Shown here piece after piece: positions 1-7,711 of a stretch of DNA of 64,000 nucleotides; position 1 is the first letter of the stretch; each line of letters opens with the position of its first letter. Source of the stretch: JAGRGG01 sp965217265 (GTDB lineage: Bacteria > Pseudomonadota > Alphaproteobacteria > Geminicoccales > Geminicoccaceae); NCBI GenBank assembly GCA_965217265.1, contig CBDCHP010000011.1, forward strand, positions 806,001-870,000, written 5' to 3'. A program made the translations under genes and the position numbers. Under the pieces are notes generated by a model. That model searched no databases and was not told where the DNA came from. It saw only the letters and a list, made by a program, of their open reading frames with translations.

Positions 1-75
1 GACCAGGGTCTCGCCGCCGCGGCGGCGGGCTTGGCGCAGGTCGCGCCGGATCAGGGCGAGGACGGGACCGAACAA
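1..75 (-). CDS. ccmB: Haem exporter permease CcmB, N-terminal fragment (cut by window edge)
   Basis: Only the first 25 codons are inside the window. Translation from a TTG at position 75 gives a short hydrophobic start followed by an Arg-rich stretch (LALIRRDLRQARRRGG), which is how CcmB proteins begin. The start lies 5 bases beyond the ccmA stop codon, the usual ccmA-ccmB arrangement. CcmB is the membrane subunit of the CcmABCD complex, which handles haem for cytochrome c maturation in the periplasm. The assignment rests on context and this short N-terminus, and the exact start is uncertain. Confidence 0.6.
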   Translation of the reverse strand, partial: MFGPVLALIRRDLRQARRRGGETLV

Positions 76-79
76 GGCT

Positions 80-664
80 TCAGCCCAGTTCCAGGACATA
101 AGCCCGGTCGAGCGCCACGTCGCCGTGGGTCGCGGCGACGACGGTGCCGCCGCCGGCGCGGTGCCTCGCGATCAGGGCTTCGAGCCGAAGGCGGCTCTCG
201 GCGTCGAGGCCGACGCCGGGCTCGTCCAGGAGCCATAACGGCCGCGGCACCGCCGCGAGACGGGCGAGCGCCAGACGGCGGCGCTGCCCGGCGGAAAGAA
301 AGCGCGCCGGCGTTCGGCGCAAGGGCACGAGGCCGAGCGCGTCGAGCCCGGCCTCGATCGTGCCGCCGCCCGCGAGCCGCACGGCCGCGCCCAAGTTCTC
401 CTCAACGCTCAACAAGGGCTTGGCCGGGCTCGTGTGGCCGACATAGTGCAGGGTCTCGCCCTCGCGCCCGCGCAAGTCCTCGCCGGCAAAATCTATCCGC
501 CCGCCGTCGGGTTCGAGAAAGCCGGCGACGAGGCGCAAGAGCGTCGACTTGCCGCTGCCGTTCGGCCCGCGCAGGGTCAGGGCCTCGCCGGGCCGAAGCG
601 TGAAGTCGATTTCGGCCAGGACGAGGCGCCCGCCGCGCCAGCAGGCGAGCCCCTCGACCTCCAA
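80..664 (-). CDS. ccmA: Haem exporter ATP-binding protein CcmA
   Basis: A 194-residue ABC ATPase, about the usual length of CcmA. The Walker A motif GPNGSGKST lies near residues 34-42, the signature LSAGQRRRLALARL near 123-136, and Walker B LWLLDEPGVGLD follows. The short signature form LSAGQ and the compact size are typical of CcmA rather than importer ATPases. It would power the CcmB/CcmC complex in System I cytochrome c maturation. The TTG start is 8 bases past the stop of the PaaK-like gene and is preceded by a GAGGG ribosome-binding sequence. ccmB follows directly. Both ATP-binding motifs look intact. Confidence 0.9.
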   Translation of the reverse strand: MEVEGLACWRGGRLVLAEIDFTLRPGEALTLRGPNGSGKSTLLRLVAGFLEPDGGRIDFAGEDLRGREGETLHYVGHTSPAKPLLSVEENLGAAVRLAGGGTIEAGLDALGLVPLRRTPARFLSAGQRRRLALARLAAVPRPLWLLDEPGVGLDAESRLRLEALIARHRAGGGTVVAATHGDVALDRAYVLELG

Positions 665-671
665 CCCGCCC

Positions 672-1958
672 TCAGCCGCGACGATCGTCGATCACCTTGC
701 CGTCGGCCGGCAGCGTGCCCGGCGCCACGAGCTCGACCTCGGCGCGCAGGCCGGTCACGGCGCGCGCGCCCCCGGCCACCGCCGCCGCCAAGCCCTCGGC
801 CGGGGCGGCGCCCGTCTCGCACAAGAGGCGGAGCCGGTCCTGCCCCCCCTCGCTCTCGACGACGAGCCGCAGCCGGCCGAGGCCGGGGTGGCGGTGCTTG
901 ATCGCGGCCACCTGCTCCGGGTGGACGAACATGCCGCGCACCTTGGCCGTCTGGTCGGCGCGCCCGAGCCAGCCCTTGAGGCGGCGGTTGGTCCGGCCGC
1001 AGGGGCTGAATCCCGCCATGATCGCCGAGAGGTCGCCGGTCGCGAAGCGGATCAAGGGGTAGTCCGGGTTGAAGACCGTGACCACGACCTCGCCGACCTC
1101 GCCGTCCGGCACCGGATCGCCCGTGCCGGGGCGGACGATCTCCACGATCACCGCCTCGTCCTGGATCAGCCCCTCGCGGGCGCGGCTCTCATAAGCGATC
1201 AGGCCGAGGTCGGCCGTGGCGTAGCACTGGTAGGCGTCGATCCCGTGCGCGTCCTCCAAGTGTGCCCGCATGTTGGGGGTGAACGCCTCGCCCGAGACCA
1301 GCGCCTTCTTGAAGCCCGCGCGCAGGCCCTGCTCGGTCATCTTGTCGAGCAGGATGCGCAAGAAAGACGGCGTACCGACATAGGCGACGGGCTTGAGGGC
1401 GTGGATCGCGTTCGCCTGCAAGTCGGTCTGGCCGGTGCCGCCGGGGATCACCGGGCAGCCGAGCGCCCGCGCCCCGCCGTCGGCCATGAAGCCGGCCGGG
1501 GTCAGGTGGTAGGAGAACGTGTTGTAGACGAGATCGCCCTGGCGAAAGCCGGCCGCGAACATGGCGCGGGTGAAGCGCCAGTAGTCGCCGCGCGCCCCTT
1601 CCGGGTCGAAGATCGGGCCGGGCGAGGCGAACAGGCGGCCCAAGCGGCCGATCGGGGTGGCGCACAGGCCCCCGAACGGGGGCGTCTCGCCCTGCAGGCC
1701 GATCAGGTCGCGCTTGCGCAGGAGCGGCAGGATGCCAAGCGCCCCTCGATCGGTGATCCGGTCGATCGCGACCTCGGCGAGCGTCGCCTGGAAGTAGGGC
1801 GTCGTCTCGACCGCGTGGCGCAAGAGGCCCGGCAGGGCGTTGAACAGCACGGCCTCGCGCTCGTCGGGCCGGCGCACTTCCTGCCGGTCGAAGTAGCTGT
1901 CGCTCGTCTCGGGCGGCATGGACGCTCCGCTCAGGCCGTCGCGGTTTCGCGCGGGCAT
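672..1958 (-). CDS. PaaK-like AMP-forming acyl-CoA ligase
   Basis: An adenylate-forming enzyme of the phenylacetate-CoA ligase family, about 428 residues. Supporting features are the N-terminal region with FDRQEVR and TTPYF, the central GGTGQTDLQ and YVGTPSFLRILL segments, the CYATADLGLIAYE active-site region and the C-terminal LKGWLGRADQTAKVRGMFV hinge. Such enzymes activate an aryl or acyl acid with ATP and join it to CoA. It is downstream of a LIV-type ABC transporter, a common pairing in which the ligase activates the imported acid. The substrate is unknown. The ATG at 1958 was chosen for its GAGAGA ribosome-binding site; an ATG at 1919 is the alternative. Confidence 0.85.
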   Translation of the reverse strand: MPARNRDGLSGASMPPETSDSYFDRQEVRRPDEREAVLFNALPGLLRHAVETTPYFQATLAEVAIDRITDRGALGILPLLRKRDLIGLQGETPPFGGLCATPIGRLGRLFASPGPIFDPEGARGDYWRFTRAMFAAGFRQGDLVYNTFSYHLTPAGFMADGGARALGCPVIPGGTGQTDLQANAIHALKPVAYVGTPSFLRILLDKMTEQGLRAGFKKALVSGEAFTPNMRAHLEDAHGIDAYQCYATADLGLIAYESRAREGLIQDEAVIVEIVRPGTGDPVPDGEVGEVVVTVFNPDYPLIRFATGDLSAIMAGFSPCGRTNRRLKGWLGRADQTAKVRGMFVHPEQVAAIKHRHPGLGRLRLVVESEGGQDRLRLLCETGAAPAEGLAAAVAGGARAVTGLRAEVELVAPGTLPADGKVIDDRRG

Positions 1959-1977
1959 CGTTCTCTCGCCCGACGGA

Positions 1978-2805
1978 TCATGAGGCAACGGCGGGCGTCT
2001 TGGCCACGGCGTAGTGGGCACGCAATTCCCCGACGAGGGCGTTCAGCCACCGATCGTCGCGCCCGCGGTCGAGCCAGCCCTGCCAGAGCTCCTCGAAGCT
2101 CAAGAACATCAAGCGCACCTTGCTGTCGTCCACCGCCTCGACGAGGCGGGCGAGTTCGGCGCGGTGGCGCGCGAAGGGCTCGGCGACGGCGTCGTCCTCC
2201 CAGAACAAATAGAGGAGGACGATGCGCTGGCGCGGGAACGTGGTGCCGACGCCGACGGCGAGCTTGACGAGACCGACGACATCGAGGTGGTGATAATCGT
2301 CAAAACCGTTGACCGGCGCTTGCAGCAGTTGCAGCCAGGGGGCCAAGCCCGGCGTCTCCCCGTTCAGGGCGAGCTTCGGGCGCGACCCGCGCGGCTTGAG
2401 GTAGTCGAACCCCTTTGCCGTCACCGCGACCACCTCGTCGTTGCGCCACGCGATCAAGTCGAGCCTGGGCGGCGTGCCGCGCGCGCCGGCCGGGCAGCGG
2501 GCGTGGAAGCGCAGGTGCTCGAAGCCCGACACCTCGCCTAAGTACAGGCCGTCGGTCCGTTCGACCCAGGGCAAGAAGGAGTTGAGCGCCACGAACGCGC
2601 CGCTCTCGGCCCGGCTGAGCGGCGCCGCGTCGATGCCGTTGGGAAAAGCTCTGCCGTTGGCGCGCAGGCACGGCAGAAGACCGCTCTGCCAGTCCTTGAG
2701 GCGCCCGTCCGATCGAAACGCGTCCGCACCGACCGAGCGACGCAACGCGCGCTTCAGCGTCCGCGTGGCCTGCCTGCCGATGTCTGGACGGTGTTGCCCG
2801 TCCAT
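1978..2805 (-). CDS. Uncharacterised protein with a possible PD-(D/E)XK nuclease-like core
   Basis: A soluble 275-residue protein that I do not recognise by family. Residues near 110-135 read RLDLIAWRNDEVVAVTAK, the shape of a PD-(D/E)XK core (Asp, then a strand ending in x-x-Lys). The usual acidic residue before the Lys is missing, so this is a weak structural hint, not a function. The rest is rich in Trp, Leu and acidic residues, with no signal peptide or membrane segment. It lies between livF and the PaaK-like ligase in one minus-strand operon, 20 bases from the ligase start. Confidence 0.6.
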   Translation of the reverse strand: MDGQHRPDIGRQATRTLKRALRRSVGADAFRSDGRLKDWQSGLLPCLRANGRAFPNGIDAAPLSRAESGAFVALNSFLPWVERTDGLYLGEVSGFEHLRFHARCPAGARGTPPRLDLIAWRNDEVVAVTAKGFDYLKPRGSRPKLALNGETPGLAPWLQLLQAPVNGFDDYHHLDVVGLVKLAVGVGTTFPRQRIVLLYLFWEDDAVAEPFARHRAELARLVEAVDDSKVRLMFLSFEELWQGWLDRGRDDRWLNALVGELRAHYAVAKTPAVAS

Positions 2806-2820
2806 GCTTCTCTCACCTAT

Positions 2821-3687
2821 CTATAGCCACCGTTTGCGGCGTTTGTAGCTCTTGATGTCGCGAAAGCTCTTGCGCTCGGCTCCTGAGAGCCCGAGGTAGA
2901 ATTCCTTGACATCCTGATTGTTTCGCAAGGAAACCGCCGGTCCGTCAAGGACAATGCGCCCATTTTCGAGAATGTAGCCGTAGCCGGCGTAGCGCAGCGC
3001 GATGTTGGTGTTCTGCTCGGCGAGCAGCAGCGTCACGCCCTCGTCGCGGTTCAAGCGGACGACGATCTCGAAGATCTCCTCGACCAGTTGCGGTGCCAGA
3101 CCCATCGAGGGTTCGTCGAGCAGGATCATCTTCGGTCGCGCCATCAGTGCCCGGCCGATCGCGCACATCTGCTGCTCGCCGCCCGAGGTGTAGCCGGCCT
3201 GACTGCGCCGCCGCTCCTTTAGCCGCGGGAAGTAGGCGTAGACCCGCTCCAGGTCCTCCCCGACCGCGGCCTTCGAGGCCTTGCGGGTGTAGGCGCCGGC
3301 GAGCAGGTTCTCCTCGATCGTCAGGTGCTCGAAACAGTGCCGCCCCTCCATCACCTGCACGACGCCGCGCTTGACGAGGTCGGTCGTCGCGAGGCCTTGC
3401 ACCGCCCGGCCCTCCAATTCGACCCTGCCCTTGGTCACCTCGCCGCGCTCGGCTTTGAGCAGGTTCGAGATCGCGCGCAGCGTCGTCGTCTTGCCGGCCC
3501 CGTTGCCTCCTAAGAGCGCCACGACGCCGCCCTTGGGCACGGCGAGCGAGACGCCCTTCAAGACGAGCACGACGTGGTCGTAGACGACCTCGACGTTGTG
3601 CAAGGCCAAGAGGGTTCCGGCGGCGGGAAGATCGACCCCCACCCCCGTCTCGGCCTGCGCCCCGCCGAGGCTCAAGAGGCCGGGCAT
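2821..3687 (-). CDS. livF: Branched-chain-type amino acid ABC transporter ATPase (LivF family)
   Basis: A 288-residue ABC ATPase of the LivF type. Walker A is LLGGNGAGKTTTLRAI, the signature is SGGEQQMCAIGRALM and Walker B is MILLDEPSMGLAP. The C-terminal extension EFYLGLSGAERKSFRDIK is typical of alphaproteobacterial LivF paralogues linked to PaaK-like ligases. It would energise uptake of a small acid or amino acid delivered by the binding protein encoded just upstream. The ATG at 3687 overlaps the end of that gene by 16 bases. No livG, livH or livM is present in the window: upstream of the binding protein lies an AT-rich insert. Confidence 0.88.
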   Translation of the reverse strand: MPGLLSLGGAQAETGVGVDLPAAGTLLALHNVEVVYDHVVLVLKGVSLAVPKGGVVALLGGNGAGKTTTLRAISNLLKAERGEVTKGRVELEGRAVQGLATTDLVKRGVVQVMEGRHCFEHLTIEENLLAGAYTRKASKAAVGEDLERVYAYFPRLKERRRSQAGYTSGGEQQMCAIGRALMARPKMILLDEPSMGLAPQLVEEIFEIVVRLNRDEGVTLLLAEQNTNIALRYAGYGYILENGRIVLDGPAVSLRNNQDVKEFYLGLSGAERKSFRDIKSYKRRKRWL

Positions 3688-4994
3688 TCCCGCGGCTCGA
3701 TGCCCTTCTCCTCGGCGTAGGCCGCGGCGGATTCCTCGATCATCGGCCGCACCACGTCCTGCATCGGCTCGATCCAGTCCGAGACGCGCTCCCAGTCCTC
3801 GCCGGTCCACTGCTGGATGAAGACCGGGCCGGAGCCCTCGTGGTCGGCGCAGGTGACGCGGATCGGCTGCATGAAGCCCTCAAGGCCGAGCTCCTTCAGC
3901 CGCGCCTCGTTCAGGTCCAGGTTCTCGAAGCCGTCGCGCACCTCCTCGCCGGTGAGCGCCTTCTCCCCGTGCATCGCTTGCGCCGTGCGGATCGCCTCGA
4001 CGGTGATGATCGCGTTGGCGAGCCCGCGGTTGTAGAGCACCTCGCCGACCCGGCCGCGATCGCCCGCACCCAGGCCCTCGTCGTAGACGTTCGCATAGAT
4101 CGCTTGATGCACGTCGAAGCCGTCGCCGAGGCCGGTGAAGTTCGCCGCCTTGTAGCCCGTCGCCGCGTCCCCCGCCGGGCGCACGTCCTGCTCGGCGCCG
4201 GCCCACCAGTTGCCGATGAAGCGGTCCATCGGAAAACCGACCGAGGCCGCCTCCTGGATCGCCGTCGCGTTCATCACGCCCCAGCCCCACATCACCGCCC
4301 AGTCGGGCCGGTACTGGCGCCCGACTTTCAGCCAGACCGACTTCTGCTCCAGGCCCGGCGGTGCGACGGGGTAGAGGCCGAGGTCGAAGCCGTACGTCTC
4401 GGCCAAGTTCTCCAAGGTCGAGATCGGCTCCTTGCCATACGCGCTGTCGTGGTAGATCAGCGCGATCTTCTTGTCTTTGAGCGCCTCCATGCCGCCTTCC
4501 TCGTCGGCGATGTACTTCACGATCGCGGTCGCCTGCGACCAGTACGTCGTCGGCATGGTGAAGACATAAGGGAACACCCGCCCGTCCGAGGCGTCGGTCC
4601 GGCCGTAGCCCATCGTGAACATCGGGATCTTGTCGGCCTTGACCCGCTCAAGCAGGGCGTAGGTGATCCCGGTCGAGAGCGGGCTGATCGCCGCCGCGCC
4701 CGTGGCCCCTTGCCCCTTCAGGCGCTCGTAGCACTCGACGCCCTTGTCGTTGTTGTACTGGGTGTCGCACTCCTCGAACGCGATCTTGACGCCGTTGATG
4801 CCGCCGTCGCGCTCGTTGACCAGGGTGTAATAATCGGCGAGCGCGTTGGCCCAGGGCTCGCCGTTCGGCCCGTAGGGTCCCGTGCGGTAGACGAGCGAGG
4901 GAATGAACTGCTCCTCCGCCCCCTGCGCCGGCGCCTCGGCGGCAAAGCCCAGGCCGATCGTTGCCGCGCCGATCGCGGCGAGTAGATGTCGCAC
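3672..4994 (-). CDS. LIV-type ABC transporter substrate-binding protein
   Basis: A periplasmic type I solute-binding protein of the Leu/Ile/Val (LivJ-like) family, 440 residues. The start is a GTG at 4994 with a strong GGGAGG ribosome-binding site; the upstream in-frame ATG would add an implausible leader. The N-terminus (VRHLLAAIGAATIGLGFA, then AEAPAQ) is a signal peptide. The mature part has the fold's typical runs, for example NERDGGINGVKI, ISPLSTGITYALLE and KIALIYHDSAYGKE. The ligand is not known. It overlaps livF and was probably transcribed with the ligase gene. The AT-rich insert begins about 100 bases upstream, so its native promoter or upstream operon genes may have been lost. Confidence 0.88.
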   Translation of the reverse strand: MRHLLAAIGAATIGLGFAAEAPAQGAEEQFIPSLVYRTGPYGPNGEPWANALADYYTLVNERDGGINGVKIAFEECDTQYNNDKGVECYERLKGQGATGAAAISPLSTGITYALLERVKADKIPMFTMGYGRTDASDGRVFPYVFTMPTTYWSQATAIVKYIADEEGGMEALKDKKIALIYHDSAYGKEPISTLENLAETYGFDLGLYPVAPPGLEQKSVWLKVGRQYRPDWAVMWGWGVMNATAIQEAASVGFPMDRFIGNWWAGAEQDVRPAGDAATGYKAANFTGLGDGFDVHQAIYANVYDEGLGAGDRGRVGEVLYNRGLANAIITVEAIRTAQAMHGEKALTGEEVRDGFENLDLNEARLKELGLEGFMQPIRVTCADHEGSGPVFIQQWTGEDWERVSDWIEPMQDVVRPMIEESAAAYAEEKGIEPRECPAS

Positions 4995-5101
4995 TTCGTT
5001 TGGCCTCCCAGAGCCCGTTCGCGTTGTGTTGCGACCATAGCTAGCACGGGGGCGAGGGGGCGCCAAGCAAAGGAGCATCCAAAGGCAGCAGCAGCCTTGG
5101 A

Positions 5102-5599
5102 TTACGGCAAGCGCCAATTCGTTGTAAAATCAAGTGTCTCGATCATGTCGAATAGAGTGCAGCAGGGCACGTTAAATGTTCGGCATACGTCAGGAATCTT
5201 TCGATTAGCACCTAACTTTTTCGGAGACGAAACCTCAAAGCTAACAACACTTCGTTCACCAGGAGCTGCAACAGCATAGGCGATTAGAAACGGATCGCGG
5301 CCGACCCGTTCGATCTCATCTTCATTGAGTTTACCGTAACCTTTATGAATGACCTGACCCACTGAGACAGAGTCGACTTCCTCGTCAAACAGCAGTGCCT
5401 GCTTAATGTCAGTATCCTTAAGCCAGTCTACCAACTCGCCGCGCCCTACTGTCACTTCCTCAAATTGCTCGAAAGGAATTTTGACGTTTCCTTGTCTGCC
5501 CTGATAGCAAAGCCAATTCCAAAAAACGGGAAAACGCTTTAGTGGATAAGCCCGACGATCGCCCGTAATAAGCGGGTCCGCATCAAGCAGATAGAGCAA
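5102..5599 (-). CDS. DUF4411 PIN-like protein (putative toxin nuclease)
   Basis: A 165-residue protein of the DUF4411 family, which has a PIN-like fold. The N-terminus LYLLDADPLI carries the first acidic cluster and GRDPFLIAYAVA the conserved C-terminal acidic site. Family members are usually encoded directly after an HTH-ImmA/IrrE gene, and such pairs are considered toxin-antitoxin-like. Here the partner is at 6397-7563, but an IS1-type element now separates the two. The start is a TTG at 5599 inside the 8-bp target duplication, so the codon survived. The upstream ribosome-binding sequence (AGGGA at the ImmA stop) is now 0.8 kb away, and expression is probably reduced. Confidence 0.8.
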   Translation of the reverse strand: MLYLLDADPLITGDRRAYPLKRFPVFWNWLCYQGRQGNVKIPFEQFEEVTVGRGELVDWLKDTDIKQALLFDEEVDSVSVGQVIHKGYGKLNEDEIERVGRDPFLIAYAVAAPGERSVVSFEVSSPKKLGANRKIPDVCRTFNVPCCTLFDMIETLDFTTNWRLP

Positions 5600-5604
5600 T
5601 CGTC
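5597..5604. repeat. Target site duplication, left copy (CAATCGTC)
   Basis: The 8-bp sequence CAATCGTC immediately precedes the left inverted repeat of the IS and recurs exactly at 6383-6390. An 8- to 9-bp duplication is typical of IS1-family transposition. The copy includes the TTG start codon (CAA on the plus strand) of the DUF4411 gene. Confidence 0.9.
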
Positions 5605-5629
5605 GAGGGTCTCAGGCTAGCATAGACCG
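5605..5629. repeat. IS terminal inverted repeat, left
   Basis: Reads GAGGGTCTCAGGCTAGCATA and continues GACCG. It matches the reverse complement of 6358-6382 at 20 of 25 positions, with the inner GCATAGACCG identical. Confidence 0.88.
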
Positions 5630-6315
5630 GAGGTCGCCGATCTTGTCGTTGCCGCCGAAGCGGGCGAACAGCGCGATCGAGGCGTCCACCATGCGCACGG
5701 CCTTGGAGACCACGATCGACCGGCGCCGAAAGCGGGCGAGCCAGTGCCGCTGGCGGGCGTGGTCGCGCTCGATGCCGTGGGTCTCCTTTTTGCCGACGTA
5801 GAGCCGGCCTTGGGGGATCGCCTTCTCGTAGGCGGCCCAGTCGTCGGTGCAGTAGAGCCGCACGCCCCAGCGCTTCAGGCGCTTGAGAAGGCGTTCAAGG
5901 GTGGCTCGGTCACGACCCCCCAGCTCCCAGTCGATGAGCCGTCCCGTAGCACGATCCCGAGCCTTCCAGACCCACAGCTTGTTCGGCTTTTTTTGAGGTA
6001 GTGCCACATCTCGTCCAGCTCGACCACGACGGCACGGCCTTCGGGCTCGGGCTTTTGCGCGTAGACTTCCGCAAAGCGCTCGATCCAGGCCTGCACCGTG
6101 GGGGTCGACACCCCGAGCAGCTTGGCGGTGCGGTTCATCGAGACGCCGCTGAGGTAGAGCAGCACCGCTTCCACCTTGAGCCGCAGCGGCATCCCGCGCG
6201 GCGGGGTGTCGGTGAAGTTCAGCCCGCAGCCCTTGCAGCGGTAGCGTTGCTTGCCGCGCATGAACCCGTTCTTGACGTGCTCCTCGCCCCCGCACCCCTT
6301 GCACCGTAGCCCCAT
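5612..6315 (-). CDS. IS1-family transposase made by -1 programmed frameshifting (InsA-InsB')
   Basis: The upstream frame starts at an ATG at 6315 and encodes an InsA-like part. It has a zinc ribbon with two Cys-x2-Cys pairs (CKGCG, CKGCG) and a helix-turn-helix (NRTAKLLGVSTPTVQAW), running to VVELDEMWHYLKK. The downstream frame continues KPNKLWVWKARDRATGRL and holds LYCTDDWAAYEK and HGIERDHARQ. Together these supply a D-D-E catalytic triad. The join is at T7 (5988-5994), A7 on the coding strand, where a -1 slip links the frames. The predicted fusion is about 233 residues, like IS1 InsAB'. No other disruption is visible. Confidence 0.88.
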
Positions 6316-6357
6316 CCAACCCGCCCCGTCCGCCGTTCCCTGGCCGACGGATATGGG

Positions 6358-6382
6358 CGGTCTATGCCAAGCTCAAACCCTC
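6358..6382. repeat. IS terminal inverted repeat, right
   Basis: On the minus strand it reads GAGGGTTTGAGCTTGGCATA and continues GACCG, matching the left end at 20 of 25 positions. Confidence 0.88.
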
Positions 6383-6390
6383 CAATCGTC
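6383..6390. repeat. Target site duplication, right copy (CAATCGTC)
   Basis: An exact copy of 5597-5604. Removing the IS and one copy restores the HTH-ImmA stop codon about a dozen bases upstream of the DUF4411 TTG start, a tightly coupled gene pair. Confidence 0.9.
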
Positions 6391-6396
6391 AATTCC

Positions 6397-7563
6397 CTAC
6401 GCCGCCCGAGTACCCTCGGTTACGCGATCAACGGCTGTCGGCTTGACACCCAAGACCTTGCCAGCTTTCGTCGCGCTGAGAATGCCGCCGGCAATCATGC
6501 GATCGACAAATTGTACTAGTTTAGGTCCTACGCGATGCCGTGGCACAGTGTAATAGTCTGGAGCACCTCCGCGCTTCGTGTCTTGAGCCTCCTTACGCCG
6601 CCGATCGGCATCGAATTGCTCGGTGAGCTGATTGTAGGTGCTGCGCGAGATGCGTCCGACGCGCAACAGGTTATAAGCAATCATCTTTCTACTGACATTG
6701 CGTGCTGTTGCGAAACTATCTACTCCTTGAAGTAAATCTTCTAGATCTATATTATCTGTCGGAATTTCATCTAATTCGTCGTCTTTGAGTAGGAACTGTG
6801 CAGCAGCTTCATTACATATAGTTTCAACTGCTTGATCACTATCATAACCGCTAATGCCGCTCTCACCCAAAAAGATATGTGCAAGCTCATGCAGGAGCGT
6901 AAAAGGCCAAGCAGATTTAGAATCTGTTTCATTGATGACGATGAAAGGCGCAACCGGATCAGCAATTGCCAGTCCGCGAAAAACATCTGCGCTAATATTG
7001 GATTGATGATTACCTATATTTCCCATTAAGATTACAAATACTCCTATACTTTCAACCGCATTGCGTAGAATATTAAAGGCACGATCCATTGGATAAGCTT
7101 GGCGATAAATAGCTAAATTAAAATTCAAGGTATCTTGTATTGTCTCTGTCAGCACACCAGCGCCCTGCTGTAGCTGAACAGAACCAACAAACGGCAATAT
7201 TTCGTTCTCTTCGGCATCTTCCAGTGCCTCGCGAATCAATGCTTGGCGTGCTTTCACGTCACGAACCAGTGCGTCGAGCACAGCTTCAAAGCCGGTGTTG
7301 CGTTGAGACAGCGTGCGAAAATCGTGTGTCCGTTGACTCGGTTCCGGCGGTGCCGAGAGATAAAAGGTCAGCAGCGGCCGTCGGTATCTCTTAGCTATTT
7401 CGATAAGCTGGCGGCGCGAGGGATCGCGTTGGCCCGTTTCCATTTCTTCAAGACGCACGACGGCATTGGCGCCACTCAAGCCTATGGCGCGTGCGGCATC
7501 CTCTAAAGACAGACCTGCGCGCCCGCGTGCCCAGGACAAAATTTGCGGATTTACCTTTGGCAT
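6397..7563 (-). CDS. XRE-type HTH and ImmA/IrrE metallopeptidase fusion (antitoxin-like regulator)
   Basis: A 388-residue two-domain protein. Residues 1-70 form an XRE helix-turn-helix (LSWARGRAGLSLEDAARAIG, then a second helix with VVRLEEMETGQRDPSRRQL). The middle is a COG2856 ImmA/IrrE peptidase with the zinc motif LLHELAHIFLG (HExxH) and a downstream ETICNEAAAQFLL helix supplying the third ligand. Such proteins cleave or control partner repressors and often precede DUF4411 genes. The ATG at 7563 is chosen because the family begins at this MPKVNPQIL-type start. The gene is AT-rich and intact. Its former downstream partner at 5102-5599 is now cut off by an IS. Confidence 0.88.
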   Translation of the reverse strand: MPKVNPQILSWARGRAGLSLEDAARAIGLSGANAVVRLEEMETGQRDPSRRQLIEIAKRYRRPLLTFYLSAPPEPSQRTHDFRTLSQRNTGFEAVLDALVRDVKARQALIREALEDAEENEILPFVGSVQLQQGAGVLTETIQDTLNFNLAIYRQAYPMDRAFNILRNAVESIGVFVILMGNIGNHQSNISADVFRGLAIADPVAPFIVINETDSKSAWPFTLLHELAHIFLGESGISGYDSDQAVETICNEAAAQFLLKDDELDEIPTDNIDLEDLLQGVDSFATARNVSRKMIAYNLLRVGRISRSTYNQLTEQFDADRRRKEAQDTKRGGAPDYYTVPRHRVGPKLVQFVDRMIAGGILSATKAGKVLGVKPTAVDRVTEGTRAA

Positions 7564-7711
7564 CGCTCCAAACGTCGGCGTACGTTGCCCGACTCTCCTA
7601 CGGAAGCGTGGTTTCAGCGTAGATGGAACTATGCTGCGTAAGCAGAATATAGCAGCAAACTGCTTCTGCCAATGTACGCGACGACAAAATGCAGCACCGG
7701 AGATATGACGC

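Larger units (their letters stand above)
5605..6382 (-). mobile_element. IS1-family insertion sequence, complete (778 bp)
   Basis: A complete element bounded by imperfect 25-bp inverted repeats and flanked by an exact 8-bp direct repeat. The length is close to that of IS1. It carries two overlapping frames joined at a run of seven A on the coding strand. Its GC-rich composition matches the chromosome, not the AT-rich DNA it sits in, so it probably hopped in from elsewhere in the same genome. The intact reading frames and exact duplication suggest a recent insertion. It separates a DUF4411 gene from its HTH-ImmA partner. Confidence 0.92.
5100..7705. other. AT-rich horizontally acquired segment
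   Basis: By eye this stretch is far richer in A and T than the DNA on both sides, apart from the GC-rich IS copy inside it. It holds an HTH-ImmA/IrrE gene and a DUF4411 gene, both with codon use unlike their neighbours. It lies between the start of a LIV-operon binding-protein gene and an SH3-domain gene. No integrase or flanking direct repeats were recognised. The edges are approximate. Confidence 0.6.

Noticed and set aside
549..2267. Long plus-strand open frame (about 570 codons) opposite the PaaK-like and unknown genes
   Set aside because: It is the antisense of well-supported genes and has Arg/Ala/Gly-rich composition with no domain; open only because of high GC.
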